A program made the translations under genes and the position numbers. The notes below the pieces were generated by a model, which saw only the letters and a list, made by a program, of their open reading frames with translations, ran no database searches and was not told the origin of the DNA. A stretch of DNA of 64,000 bases, taken from Adiantum capillus-veneris. Its lineage: Eukaryota > Streptophyta > Polypodiopsida > Polypodiales > Pteridaceae. The stretch covers positions 62,400,248-62,464,247 of the forward strand of contig CM043944.1 of the NCBI GenBank assembly GCA_014529385.2, written 5' to 3'. Shown piece after piece: positions 46,776 through 59,319 of this stretch (its first letter is position 1; every line of letters begins with the position of its first letter).

Positions 46776-47607
46776 CATGGAAAATGGTGAGCAATGAGCA
46801 AGGATGACGCAAGGAGTTGTGGCGTTCATGGGGAGCCAAGCAGTGCTTGGATAAGCTCAAACATGAAGCAAAACAACACAAGCAAGCCATAGAGTCCCAG
46901 TCTGGCTTGCTCCCGCAAGATTTGGTGCGCACCCTCCTCTACTGGATTTCCACATCATCATAGCACCTGCCACGCAACGATAGGGCCATCGGTGTGTACT
47001 ATTTTGAGAAAACTAACAATAAACCCTTGAAATTTGTGGAGATCACCAAATTAACTCTCAACTTTGAAAAATTCCTAATATACTAGGCACATATTGTACC
47101 AAAATTTCCCAAAATGCCCTTCAATTTCTCCAAAATTACTAGATTACCACTCTTAGTAACCTTGCAAACATATCTTAAGACATTTTTTTGGTGCAACTCT
47201 TTATAGGAAGATTGGTTTCCTCAATAGAAGATGATAGAGTTGGATTTTGAATGGTATGGTGGGCTCTCAAGACAAAAATGCTTGTCAGTTTTAGACATTG
47301 GTGTCGCTATTTGTGAGCTCATTGGTGAATAGTTTTGTATAAGACCCTTAAAGATAGAACTTTTTTGTCATACAAATTATAGTATGGAAAAATTGAGGCA
47401 TATCCATCCCAAAATGATTTAGTATGATATTGGGAATTTTTGAAATTTGAGGGATATTGGTAATTTTCCCTAGTTTTCTTTAGGGAAAGTGCTAAATAAA
47501 GCAGGGGGTATTGCATGAAGAAGTGTGGCTCTATGGTTAACAAGGGAGTTTAGATCTCTCTTGGTTTGCTTTGGGGGGACCCTAGGTCATGGGGGAAAGC
47601 AAGCAAA
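46776..47607. other. No gene seen
   Basis: No coding signature was found on either strand. The composition is ordinary and AT-leaning. Confidence 0.4.
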
Positions 47608-47612
47608 GGGGG

Positions 47613-47617
<5 letters not shown>

Positions 47618-47689
<72 letters not shown>
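47618..47689. repeat. (CT)n(CA)n compound microsatellite
   Basis: A CT run to 47642 passes directly into a CA run to 47689. The open frames across it are artefacts. Confidence 0.97.
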
Positions 47690-47694
<5 letters not shown>

Positions 47695-49477
47695 AGGAAA
47701 GGAAGGCGGGAGTTCTCTTAGCTTGAAGTGCTCTATACTTGAATGCCATGGTGAAGGACACAAAGAAGAGTTTTTTCTCTTTTCTCACTCTTGCTCTCTC
47801 ATGACCACTTTGAAGATAACAAGTGAGAAGCAAGGGAGAGGTCGAAGGAGTGTGAAGGGAAGAAGAGAGGAGGGGTTTTTAGGTAAATTTTCTCTTTTGC
47901 TTGGGTATTTTGCAAAGAGATGAAGCTCTCTCTCTTAACTGGAAGGGGAAATAGGAGTAATATTAAAGGACAAAGTTTGAGAACGACGGGATAATTCAGA
48001 TTAATTGTATCCAGGCTATTGATTTCTTCTTAGAAAATAGATTGCTTCCTATGAGTTGGAAATTATTGATTAGGGATGCAAATCAAAAGGCATATTGATA
48101 TTGATGATGTCGTATACAATCAACTTGTAAGATAGTTTTCATAGATAAAAAAATTGGAAGCTTTTGTTGTTTTCCAACATCAAACAAGTGTCTTTGTCTT
48201 GTTTCAAATTGTTATAGCCATAAATTGCACTCCATATCGTGATCATCTCTTGCAATTTCTCAATACATGCTTTGATTGACACTAAAAATATCTCTATTTG
48301 CACCTTGGTTTGAGCCTACACTGATTTCTTGATGACTATAGCCAAAATCCTGGTACTTTCTCGTACTCGACCCTAGAGAACCACACACTCCAGCACCACT
48401 TCAAAATTTCAAACCAACTTAATAGGTCCTATGGATGCCTTGCATTTGCACAAGCTTAAAAATTTAATTGGATCCTTTGGAAGAGATATAAATTGCTGGG
48501 ACCAACCCACCTAGCCGTTGCATGTGCACCTCGTTAATCAGGATCAACTAAGGTGATAACTAGCTTCTAGGAACCATGCCATTTGGGCTTACGGTGATGG
48601 GCATCACCCAAGATTTACATAATAGAGCTCAATTGAAAACAACTTGCAAGGGTTTTCTTTATCAAGAATTATGCCCCCTCTATGAAAATTTTTGAACATG
48701 GGTACGAATCACCTAAATAGTCCACGATTCCCTACAATAACAATTTTTTTTGGCCTTGAAGAGATTGATCCCTCCATGAATAACATTTCAAGCAAACTTT
48801 CAATTCAAATATGCCCTTAATTACTTGGTCCTAAGCATCCACCTTCTAATGATCTCCCATCTCCCTCCATTGTCCTTTGTTCATGGATGTTTTAAATAAA
48901 TCTTTCCAAATAGCATCTCAGTGACCCTATATCATTGTCTTTGTAAAGCACGACTTTGGCCATGTCTTGACCTATCAAACAATAATTATGTCCCTATTGG
49001 AGTGCCATTGAATGATTTTTTTTTGTTTTTTGTAGTAATGCTCACCTATATATTTCAAGCTACTCTAGGAGGGCGCTCAGATGTCCACTCATATTTCCTT
49101 ATTTTTCTGATTAAAATTTGAATCGAAACATTGTCCACCATATACATGGAAGCTCAACCTTTACACGAGCATGCAAGCTTGGGAAATAACTTAAAGTTTC
49201 CTTAAGACCAATGGAGGGGCTTGCCCAATACATCATGATTGTATCACACTTAGAAATGGAGGGAATCCATCCATGAAGTAGAAATCAAGTATACTTGACA
49301 CATTAATTTAAGAGCACAAGATTTAGTAGGAACTCTTGGAGTATCAAATGTTTTGCTGCATAATTTCTATCAAAATTAGTGCACAAGATAGTTCATGGCT
49401 TGGAAGTTTTGAACCTTGTTCAATCATCTCACTACATGAGAACATGTATATAGTGGATATAACATTTTTTTGAGTAG
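47690..49477. other. No gene seen
   Basis: About 1.8 kb without a convincing open frame, repeat or element boundary. Confidence 0.4.
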
Positions 49478-49636
49478 CTACAAGTCCATAGATTTCATCA
49501 CCATGCTGGTTTACTTACGATTGTCCATTATGGTACTGCTAAAAGAAAGCTACGATTGTCTACAAGTCCATAGATTTCATCACCATGATGGTTTACTTAC
49601 GATTTTCCATTATGGTACTGCTAAAAGAAAGCTACC
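49478..49636. repeat. 82-bp tandem duplication
   Basis: Two adjacent copies start at 49478 and 49560 ('ctacaagtccatagatttca'), differing at about two bases. No function is apparent. Confidence 0.93.
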
Positions 49637-50774
49637 TCCTCATGACATTCACATTGCAATGAGGTGATGCTTCCATCCTTAATAGATGGCATTTTGAATG
49701 CTTCACTTGTTAATCTTCTTATAACTTTTCTGAGTTTTGAAGTTAATAATATAGGATTTCACAAATAGTAGATATCAATTGCTTTTATTGATTAAGGAAC
49801 TTAAAAGACCTAAGAAATAGAGCAATATAAATGCTTACTTGCTTTCGTTTTGTGCGAGCCTTTTGAATTTATCGTTTAAAAGAAAATAATTTGTTTTCTG
49901 ACATTGATGTGCTTGGTAGGGGGAATCTTGATTGTCTACATGCCCATCCTAGTCATAATACTAGTAGATCTAGTGAGTGGTGTCCAATTGGAAAGTCAAG
50001 TGTTTAGTCTTTGATAAAACATGTAACTAAATTGAAGGTCAATAATGAAAGAAGTGTTAATTAATGAAAAAGTTTACTTAATGCTTTTAAACCTACAAAA
50101 GAAAAGAGGAGTATACATAAATCTTTTTGCATCGAGAAACTTAACTTCCCAGAATATCACACAAGTATGAGCACATGAGATTCTTCTATATAAAACAATC
50201 TTTGCAAGGTTTCAAAATCTATTGAGACAATTTTTGAAAAAAAGTAGGTAAGTGCTTACTGATTATATTATTGTTGTCCTCGATGCCATGTGGTATGGGC
50301 CTGTAATAATTGATCCCGTATTTTTTCTTTTGTGCTTGTGTTTCCCTCTTTCATAGTAGTAAAACGACTTCTCTCTTTTGATACAAGGATCAGGTCAGCC
50401 AACAATCAAACAATGATCTCCCATATTCCTCGAAGTCTACAATGGTTTGGCTACATCTACCTAATTTTGGTAGCATGAATGTGATGGACCAAGTCTTACT
50501 TCCAAGAATGGGTCCTGATGGCATTGAACTTGACGATGAGATTTCAAGAGCTACCCAATGTCAACATAAGTATAAGTGATATAAAAATAAAGGGCAAGCA
50601 ATAATGAGGCAAGCTACACCCAATATATATGTAAAATGTCTTCCTCTTTCTTTCATGTTGTAGTTATTGTGATTTTATGGGAATAAATTTTCATGATAAT
50701 ATTGTTGATAATCTTGTATTGTTTTTGGTTTTCTAGCATGAAAAGATATCCATAAGATGTTTTCTAGCTCATTT

Positions 50775-50781
<7 letters not shown>
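49637..50781. other. No gene seen
   Basis: AT-rich, no coding signature. Confidence 0.4.

Positions 50782-50828
<47 letters not shown>
50782..50828. repeat. (CT)n microsatellite
   Basis: About 46 bp of CT dinucleotide. Confidence 0.97.
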
Positions 50829-50833
<5 letters not shown>

Positions 50834-52656
50834 GAAAATCAATGTCTGGTGTTATAAGCCTCTGCATTTGTATCTCTGCGATTTCCTGAGGGTAGATCCC
50901 AACATGCTTCCATAACCTGAGCTTGACAACATCCCAAGGAATTAGATGAGAAGGAAATCTATCATTATCATAAAGGGTAACATTCCTTCTACACCAAAGG
51001 AACCACATAAAACATAATCTAAAGGACATGAGGCAAAAGTTCAAAGCATCATTGTATTTTCCATAGACCGAATGTGACAGTAAACATAGTAACTTTGATT
51101 TGCAGCTGAGAGTGCCACACGACAAGGTACCATTTCCACCACTTTTGAATGTGAGACGGATACCAAAAGCATGCTTGAATTCTTGCACCTCGGACATTTA
51201 CCATTAGACAAGTTCTTAAAAGAAACCTTGAGCTTTTGAAAAACAAAAATCCTTGAGTTGAGACTAAACACTTGCATTTGAGAATTTGTTTTAACTATGG
51301 ATATGGATTGCAAAAGTATAAGAGAGAGAAGCATGTGGCATTGAGGACTCATCATGAGAGAGAAAGGTCATCCTATGTACTAAACTCACAGTTGAAATTA
51401 GACAAAAGCATAACCCATGGAATAACATAAAAAAACATTCTTCTATCGTACTATCAAAACTCAACTCAAGGAGTCTAGCTAGACATATGTAGAAGATGAG
51501 GTAACATTTTGCTTTCCCAATAAGAGGACATGTGTACCATTGGCACCACCATCAATGAACTATGGTCATAGCTTTGTTTCAACATTGGATCTAATTCATG
51601 CAACCATGTGTAACTTGGAACCACATAATATTCATCAACTTTAAATCTACATGCATCATGTGCGGCTTTCACTAGGAAACCTTTCCCACTAGAGTCTCCT
51701 AAACTTCAGTATCTTCACACGTAATCATAGCTTTGGGGGTCACTTAATAAAATTTTTGACTACGAATATACAATTTATACATAGTGACCCCCTCATGAAT
51801 CATAGATAATTTGTAAAATTGGGATTTTTTTGAGTCGAGCAAACCTAGTTTCTTAACTAACTTATAGTTAGAAAGATTGTGAGAGGCCCATCATCATCGA
51901 CCAATATGCACACGTTATCTCTCTAGATAGATCCATGAATTCTCACAAAGCCATGTGGCCCAAAAATTGGCCACCATATTGACACCGTAATACAACAACC
52001 ATGAATGATCTCTTTAGTGTAAGACCTTTGCAGATGTGATGCAATGTGAAAATACAAGGTCAAAGGTCATATCCATAATACTTTTTTAATATCCCTTGAT
52101 TCCCTCTACCAGATGCCTCTTTCAACTATGTATGTCAATCATTTGGTAGAAAGATATGCCCTTTTGGTTTTGGTTTGAGTGTAGGAGACATCGCTGTCAA
52201 AATGGTTTTGCATGTGTTTTTTCGTATTATGATACACTTTGGAAAATGACTAAGAAGATGGATTTGAAATCTCTTTTTGACCTCTCCAAGGTTGACTGTA
52301 CAACTTTGCAATCGGGACTTAAAGAAACTATGTTTTTTGAATTTTTGTTCACATATGAGATACCTTCTTTGGATGCTTCTTGTAGGATGTTTCGTTGTGC
52401 ATGTGGATGATTATTTGACAATTGGAAGGATGTCTTGATATCCCTTAATACCCTCTATATATGGGTCCTTATAGCTCCTTGATCATGTGTTTGTATAGAG
52501 AGTTATGCAAAAGGGAAGATGGGTGAAAAAAACAAGCTTTTAGTGTTTTTTTTGGACTACATAAGGAGTCCTTAGTCAAGCGTTGAATTTTTGGTGCAAT
52601 TGTGGACCATTGGATAGTGCTTGTTGTGCTACTTTGTGACTATTGGAGCCACTGGG
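50829..52656. other. No firm gene; possible retroelement scrap near 50830-51230
   Basis: The minus strand at 50830-51200 has a 'MWFLWCRRNVTLYDND' phrase and, just upstream in another frame, 'KCPRC'. This faintly recalls the C-terminal end of LINE reverse transcriptases. The match is too weak to call. 52156-52410 is open on the plus strand but unrecognised. Confidence 0.3.
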
Positions 52657-53665
52657 TCTACACATAATGTCCACCAAAAGCATCGGCAAGTTCAATGGCA
52701 TCGGATTTCACACCTAGTAGAGAAAGGTAAAGGGGGTGCTCATAAAGAAAACCCTTGGGAGCTTTAGTACTCAAATAAGGAATTAACTGCTCATCAACTT
52801 ATGGCTGATATAGTTCTCTTCGTAGTATTAGACTTCCATGAGCAGGGAAATTTGATTGGATGTAGTTAATGTTTTTTTGGGCACTACTTTGGCTGGTAAG
52901 TGGGCCAAGTGTTAGATTGGCATGCTTTGGCTTATAGCTATGCCATGTATAGGGTATTTCAAAAGCAAAAACTTAAGGATATTTTGTGTGTTGATAATGT
53001 TTTGATTAATAGCTATGCTAAATGTGGTGTTCTTCAAAATTCTTGGATGTTTTGTGCGTTGATAATGTTTTGATCAATAGTTATGCTAAATGTGGTGTTC
53101 TTAAAAATGCTTTGATTTCTATCCATGCTGAGAGTGTCGAACTTGGATCTACTTTGGTTGATACATATGTCAAATGCAATGCATTTGCCAAATGAAAAGG
53201 AGGGGCTTGGCCCAAACTTGATCAATATGTATGCATGAATGTGTGCTTGGTAATATTGTGGTTGTTAATCAGGCCTGTTATGATGCTTCGAAAAGCATAG
53301 AAGTGCTTAAGGAGCTTGGAGTTCAAAATGCTTGCGTGGAGTGTATTAATTGTGGAAAATGTCAACATGGTTTGGCGTAATAATGGTTGGTGGATAAATA
53401 TACCAAAAGTGATTCCCATAGGAAAGAAAATAAAGTTCTTGATGGGCTTTCTATTTGGGATGTCATCACTTGGAATACATTGATTTTGGGAAATGTCAAC
53501 GTGGCGATAGGAGAAATATCTTGTGCCTCGCGATGCTTTGGTCAATGTGTATGCCAAGTGGTGGGGGGTGGCTGCCCAAGAAGATGCTAGAACCCAAAAA
53601 AATGGCTGCTCAAACAATGGCCACCAAGGGAGGGGTAAATGAGTGGAAAATAAGAGAAGAAAAGC
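52657..53665 (+). pseudogene. PPR-like pseudogene, copy 2
   Basis: A duplicate of 45946-46775, sharing the leading phrase 'tctacacataatgtccacca' and the trailing 'aatgagtggaaaataagaga'. It keeps 'NVLINSYAKCGVL' (about 52995) and, near 53440, 'GLSIWDVITWNTLILGNV', the PPR 'RDVVSWN.L..G' motif. A tandem duplication of about 65 bp (52977-53100) repeats the 'NVLINSYAKCGVL' block. Frames are broken in several places. Confidence 0.7.
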
Positions 53666-53785
53666 ACTATGAAAATCTCCAAGTGTTTACCACGCTGTTG
53701 TACCGCGTTTTGTAGAGAGAAGGTGTAAATTCAATGAGAGAAACAGAGAGAGGAGGGCGGCGGGTTTTCTTTTTGTGTTTAAGGT

Positions 53786-53845
53786 ATTACCGCGACTGTA
53801 TCCGCTGTTATTACCATATCCATTATCGTCGTTATATTCGCTTCC
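53786..53845 (-). repeat. Subterminal repeat cluster, left
   Basis: Four degenerate units of the form gCGGTAATAnC on the minus strand (gcggtaatacc, tggtaataaca, cgataatggat, cgaatataac). They mirror the cluster at 57825-57890. Confidence 0.5.
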
Positions 53846-54039
53846 CAAATTTAGCGCCTAAACTTTTTAAATTTTGGATTAACTCCCCCCTTCCCCCGCC
53901 CCCTCCGTTTCAAATTTTGGTGTTTCCCTCCTCTCAATAAAAATTAAAGAGTATTGTATATAATTTTCAAATATAAAAATGAAGAGAAAGAAAGAGAGAG
54001 AGAGAAAGAGAAAGAGGGGGGAGAAGGAGGCGGGGGATA

Positions 54040-54299
54040 TAAGGCCCGGTCCAGACGCTACGGCGGAAATGCTTTCCACAGGGGCGTTTAAGTTGCGTGG
54101 AAAAAGCTGATTTGCTGCAGTAGATATCACCTTCCTCCAGGTCCGCCATTTTTCTTCTGGCACCCCCCCCGGAAGAGCTGCTGGCCTCTCTCTACCTCTC
54201 TCTGTTTTTCATTTTTCTTCCTCCAACACCGTTTAGACGAGGCGGCGGTAGACGTGCAGAAAGACTTTCTTCCTCCAGCCTCGTCTGAACCCAGCCTAA
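54040..54299. mobile_element. Possible MITE, about 260 bp
   Basis: The ends are imperfect inverted repeats: left TAAGGCCCGGTCCAGACG, right (reverse complement) TTAGGCTGGGTTCAGACG. An inner 9-bp inverted pair (AGACGAGGC at 54235, GCCTCGTCT at 54278) could form a hairpin. GC content is higher than the surroundings. No coding capacity. The target duplication is unclear, so the superfamily is not assigned. Confidence 0.45.
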
Positions 54300-54440
54300 G
54301 ATTACCCTTGTTTACAACTAAAATAATCATTGTCAATTGATTAACATAATTGAGCATATTCTCAAATCTAAAGAGAGAAAGAGGAGGGAGAGAGAGGTGA
54401 ATGGATTACACGATAAAAAAACTTCATAACTGCAAAATGT

Positions 54441-57400
54441 TTATGAATCATCTTCCAAAAGATCTCTACATGAAGCATCATCCAATTCTAAGCCCATGGC
54501 TCCTAAATCAATAAAGAGAGAAACGGAATCGTCGTTTGTGGATGCATTGCCAGCGTCATCATCTTCGAGTTCTTCATCCTCCATCTCATCATCTTCATCA
54601 TCATGACAATCATCGTCGCTAAGACTTGGTGCCGCCGCCGGACTTGATTCATAGACCTCCCTCTCCTCTGTTTCCACCTTATCCAAAGTCGGAGGTGGAA
54701 GAGGGTCGAAGATAGTCTCCACTTCATTAGTGGAAAAAATGGTTCTCCCATGAGGTGTCAAGGGAATTATGAACCAAAGCTTTGGTTGGTGGATTTCTCG
54801 GATATAATTGACCTATAAAATAGAAGCTCAAAGTGAGTAACATTGGTATAAATAACGCTACAAAAAGTAAATAAGAATAAAAAAGGTACATGTCACTCAC
54901 CTGCTCACAATTGCGCGGTAAAACTAAATTGTCATACCTCCCTGTGTGATGCACATTAGAGTCCACCATGTAGAGGCCATTCTCATGTCGTCTAGACACA
55001 TTTGCAAACCACTTGCACTCGAAGATGAAGCTATGAAAGCTTCTAAAATTAACCTTTAGTATCCTTTCAATAGTTCCGTAGTACCTGGCTTCATCACCGT
55101 TTATGTCAAAGTTTCCCATGATGACACAATCCATGGTGGTTCTACGCTCGTCAATGTGGCACGTACGAAAGTGAGGACCCTTTGACCACATAGAGTTAAA
55201 GGAAAGGCACTAAAAAATAGAAAAATATATTAATTTATCAAATATATATTAAAGATAATTTCAACAAATAGCGAGAAAATATGGTTTAGGTATATGAGTA
55301 CTCTACCTTTGGTACGCAGCCTCGTGCATACTCCCACTCTTTGTTGGTGATGTCTTCTCCACGCGCTTTTGCCTCGGTCATTCTCTCATGAATCCACTCT
55401 GCCCTAATGAGATATGGGAAACATGAAAGTTGTCTAGGCACTGGGGGTGCCCTTCTTCCTCCATGTGCTTGTTTCCATGCTTCACTCTCTTGCAAATGCC
55501 TGGACTTTGTCACTGTCCACAAGTCCACCCACTTGGTCATAATCTTTGTAGTGAGAATGCAAAAGTTATCGACCACTCGGGATAGATTCATATACATGTT
55601 AAGTAGTTTCCCCTTTCCACTTGTCAAGTGTGAAGTCATCCTTGAATCTTCCTCGTCTGACCACATGCGAGGCATTGAAGGATCAACTTGTGCCAAACAC
55701 TCTCATATGTAAACAAATGCCTCTTGAACAATCCACCCTTCGGCTATACATGCATCTGGTTGAGACCGTAGCCGCACAAAATCTTTGAGAGTCTTTAAAA
55801 ACCTCTCTAAGAAGAACATCCATAGTGCGTGCACTACTCCACATATAGCTATTGCCTCCACCACGTGAACCAAGAGGTGAATTTGACTAAGAAGGACCGA
55901 TCGAGGAAATGAATCTTCAATGGCACACACAGTTTCTATTGCAAGTGTTTGAGCAGCAGGGATAGCATCTATTTCGATCTCCTTGGAGCTCACAAATCTG
56001 CAAGAAAACACACAAGGATACACTAAGTGCTAGTTGAAATTATTGTGTACATAAAAAAGGTGTAGTTGAGTGGAGTCTTGTGGTGTACCTTACCAGCTCT
56101 CCTAATTTGAAAATAGCATCCCTGACTTTCTTGTCCCGACATATACACATACTCACAGGTAGAATTAACTACGATGTAAATCAGGAAAAGGCAAAGTGAG
56201 TGATAGTCATACACACAAACTATAGATAGAATAGGGAGTATGAAGAAGAAGAATACCTGAAGCATCTTGTGCCAATCGTGGGACTTCAACCCATACAATT
56301 GAAAGCTTCCACCCTTCTTCGCTTTTGTGAAAGCTCTCTTTAGCGACTTCATGTATCCTGTTGGTGTGCGAATAAAGGCAATGGTACCCTTCACCTTGCT
56401 TGTCTTATTCTTCTTTTGCTAGCATCCATGGTGCTTTAGGAAGCATAATATTTCCATTTGGGGCATGCCGTGGAGTGGCAGAGGTAGGGAGACGTTTTAA
56501 AAGCCTCAAATCCTCCCTCGCACCCAAAGAGTCCTTCTTGCCAATTAATGGAAAATGTCTTAATACCTTGCGGGGTAGGTGTGCCCCGCTCACACCTGTC
56601 TTGTATCATGCCTCCCCACACACGGGACATGAGGTAGCATGTGCATGCTCATTGCGGTATAGCATGCAATCGTTGACGCACGCATGTATGTACTCATACT
56701 GCATTCCAAGTGCAGTGACATACGATCTAGCTCCTCGACGATCTGAAGGCATGTGGTGGTCAGCTGGCAACATTTTGCTCATCAAACTACAACAAACATG
56801 CGTATTAGTATAATTCCTAGAAGACAATACCATAAAGAGAGAGGGAGAGAGTATATAAAAGCCACATTTCATACTTACAGAAGTAGTGCATCGACACTTG
56901 CATTACTCCAAACGAATTTTGCTTGCAAGTTGAGTACTTCCAATGATGCTCGGAGCACCGAGTACCATGCACCGTCATAAAGAGGTGTTCGGGCACTCGT
57001 CATCAATCTATCCTCCGTTTTAGCAGCCCGTTTAGTGCAAAGTTGATAATCTTCCTTACACACATCACGCTCATGAGCTAGTAACTCATCACACATGTCG
57101 AACACGTACTCATCCTCAACCTCAAAGTGTGAAGAAGACATCGTAGGAGCTGCCAACGTAGAGCCAACGGGAGGATCACCATGCGGTGTACCCAAATCGC
57201 CCAGTCGCTCATGCCTCTGTGGTTCGGCCTTGCGCGCCGGTGCACCACCACCGAACACAGACCAATGGGGCACCTCCTCAAGCGACGGGTGAGTCGTGCT
57301 ATCATCTCTCCGAGCGCTTTCCTGAGGATGCCAAAGCCCTTCCTTCTCCACGTGCTCCAAACCCATGCGCCTCAAGCGAGGAATTGCCCTTTTGCACTTG

Positions 57401-57488
57401 GTGCAAGGACAAGGTAGTTTTTCCTTGAGCCAACGATCTCGCTCTGGCCCTCCAGGAGGACCACAATCATCCCAGTCGTCGATGTCCT
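54441..57488 (-). pseudogene. TNP2-type transposase gene with introns, core missing
   Basis: The order in transcript direction is as follows. Exon 56881-57488 has a 'CPCTKCK' zinc-ribbon-like block and 'LYDGAWYSVLRASLEVLNL', as in transposase-associated and TNP2 N-termini. After an intron at 56787-56880 (GTAAG...TAG) comes 'YEYIHACVNDCMLYRNEH' and 'CPVCGEA', then an in-frame TGA (56606-56608), probably from CGA. 'LPRKVLRHFPLI' follows. The middle of TNP2 is absent. Next are 'LYGLKSHDWHKML' (about 56250-56310), DUF4218-like 55703-56010 ('LSQIHLLVHVVE', 'ERFLKTLKDFV', 'CIAEGWIVQEA'), its tail 55307-55696, intron 55210-55306, DUF4216-like 54901-55209 ('ARYYGTIERILKVNF'), intron 54813-54900, and an acidic C-terminus to 54441. 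Intron ends look usable. The missing core and the stop argue against activity. Confidence 0.82.
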
Positions 57489-57824
57489 GCACACACGAAA
57501 GGTTGTTTATTTAGTCATGTGTCGTAAATTTATTATTATTATTAAACACTTAATTCCATTAGAAAAATTACATATAGTTAAAGTCAAAGGGAATAAATGA
57601 CAATGAGTGTTAAAATTATTTTTTAACTAAAAGAGATTTTAAAAATTTCAATTATTGAACATTTAAAATTAATACAAAATAAAGTATCCATAAAAAATTA
57701 AAAATCTTCATCAAAAAACTCAAAAGGCTAAAAATGAAATAATGTATAGCTAAGGGTAGGGGGGGTGGTTTGTACCCCCCCAACCCGCAACCTCGGATTC
57801 GCATGTATCCATTTGAAAGGACTA
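57489..57824. other. AT-rich stretch, no gene seen
   Basis: It begins at a likely splice acceptor (minus strand TTTCGTGTGTGCAG) of the transposase gene, so it is probably intron or 5' flank. The sequence at 57540-57740 is strongly AT-rich. Confidence 0.5.
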
Positions 57825-57890
57825 GCCGTGGTAATATGGGCGGTAATAGTCGAGGTAATAGTCACGGTAATATCCGCGATAATAACTGGC
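57825..57890 (+). repeat. Subterminal repeat cluster, right
   Basis: Five units of the form nnGGTAATAnnC in about 60 bp (gtggtaatatgg, gcggtaatagtc, gaggtaatagtc, acggtaatatcc, gcgataataact), inverted relative to 53786-53845. Confidence 0.55.
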
Positions 57891-58246
57891 CCCTAAAAAC
57901 AGGAAACAAAGCAGAGTATGACGTGTTTTTGCAGCATATCGTGCCTTCCCTACGTTTCTTGCTCTCCACCAACGCTCACAAGCTTCCCCCTCCTCCCCTC
58001 CCCCACTCCTCATCTCTCTCTCCTTCAACAAGCCTCCCCCCCCCCACCTCTCCCTTCCCCTTCTCTCCTTCTCTAAGCTTCTCAAGTTTCGTCGAAGAGG
58101 GTTTCGTGCAAGTTTTGGCAAGGGGGTATTCCGCCATTTTCTTTGGACGCTCAACCTATTTGAAGCTCAACCGCGCTACAAAGAAGAGGTAAACACAAAA
58201 GCACATCCTCCCTCTTCCTCTTTTTTTTTCTACTACTACTACTACT

Positions 58247-58275
58247 TCACACACACACACACACACACACACATA
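58247..58275. repeat. (CTA)n(CA)n microsatellite
   Basis: A short CTA run from about 58230 leads into a CA run to 58275. 57900-58240 before it is CT-rich without a gene. Confidence 0.9.
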
Positions 58276-58456
58276 AACACACACATAAATAAAAAAAAAT
58301 AGAGAAAATAGAGAATCCATTAAAACATACCTCGTTCATTATAGGAAATGGTTGTTTCGCACGGCTTGTTTAAAATAGTTGTTTTGCTAAGCACGTCTGA
58401 AAATGGTTGCTTTGCTATGCACATTTTAGAAATGATTGTTTGGATAGTGTTAGATG

Positions 58457-58459
<3 letters not shown>

Positions 58460-58538
<79 letters not shown>

Positions 58539-58638
58539 AGAGAGGGAGAGAAATAGATAAAGAGAGTGAGAGAGGGAGAGAAATAGATAAAGAGAGTGAG
58601 AGAAGAAGAGAAATGTTAGATAAAGAGAAGTAAATGTT

Positions 58639-58682
<44 letters not shown>

Positions 58683-58775
58683 AGAAGGAGAGAAAAGTTA
58701 GATAGAGAGAGAGAGAGAAAAAGATAAAGAGAGTGATAGAGGTAGATAAATAGAGAGAGAGAGAGAATTAATGAG

Positions 58776-58819
<44 letters not shown>

Positions 58820-59267
58820 GCTAGATAAAGAGAGAGAGAGAGAGGGAGAGAGGGAGAGTAGATAGAGAGATAGAGAAAGACAGGGACAGAGGGAAAGAGG
58901 GAGAGAAAAAGAGAGAGAAATAAAGAGGGAGAGATAAAGGGAGAGATGGAAAGAGAGAGAGAAGAGATAGAAAGAAAAAAAGAGAGGGATAGCAAAATAG
59001 AGGGAGAGAGATACAGAGAAAGAAAAAGAGGTAGAGAAAGAGAGGAAGAGATAGAAAGCGGGAGAGAAAGAAAGAGAGAGAGAGAGAGAGATAGAGGGAG
59101 ACAGGGAAAGAGGGAGAGAGGGAAAGAGAGAGAGTAGATAGAGAGAAATAAAGAGAGGAAGAGATAGAAAGTGGGAGAGAAAGAAAGAGAGATAGAGAGG
59201 GAGAAAGATAGGTAGAGAAAGAAAGAGAGAGAGATAGGGAGAGAGAGAGAGAGAGTAGATAGATAGG

Positions 59268-59319
<52 letters not shown>

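Larger units (their letters stand above)
53770..57900 (-). mobile_element. CACTA-like (TNP2) transposon, internally deleted
   Basis: This holds a TNP2-type transposase (54441-57488, minus). Clusters of a GGTAATA-centred repeat lie near both ends in opposite orientation (53786-53845 and 57825-57890). Such subterminal arrays are usual in CACTA elements. I could not find convincing CACTA termini or a 3-bp target duplication, so the limits are approximate. Confidence 0.55.

Noticed and set aside
47525-47923. 132-codon frame with a run of His-Thr
   Set aside because: It is made by the CT/CA microsatellite; the flanks show no homology.
50775-51355. Possible LINE reverse-transcriptase tail on the minus strand
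   Set aside because: Only a weak 'W.LWCRRN' phrase and one CPRC pair in different frames; too little to call.
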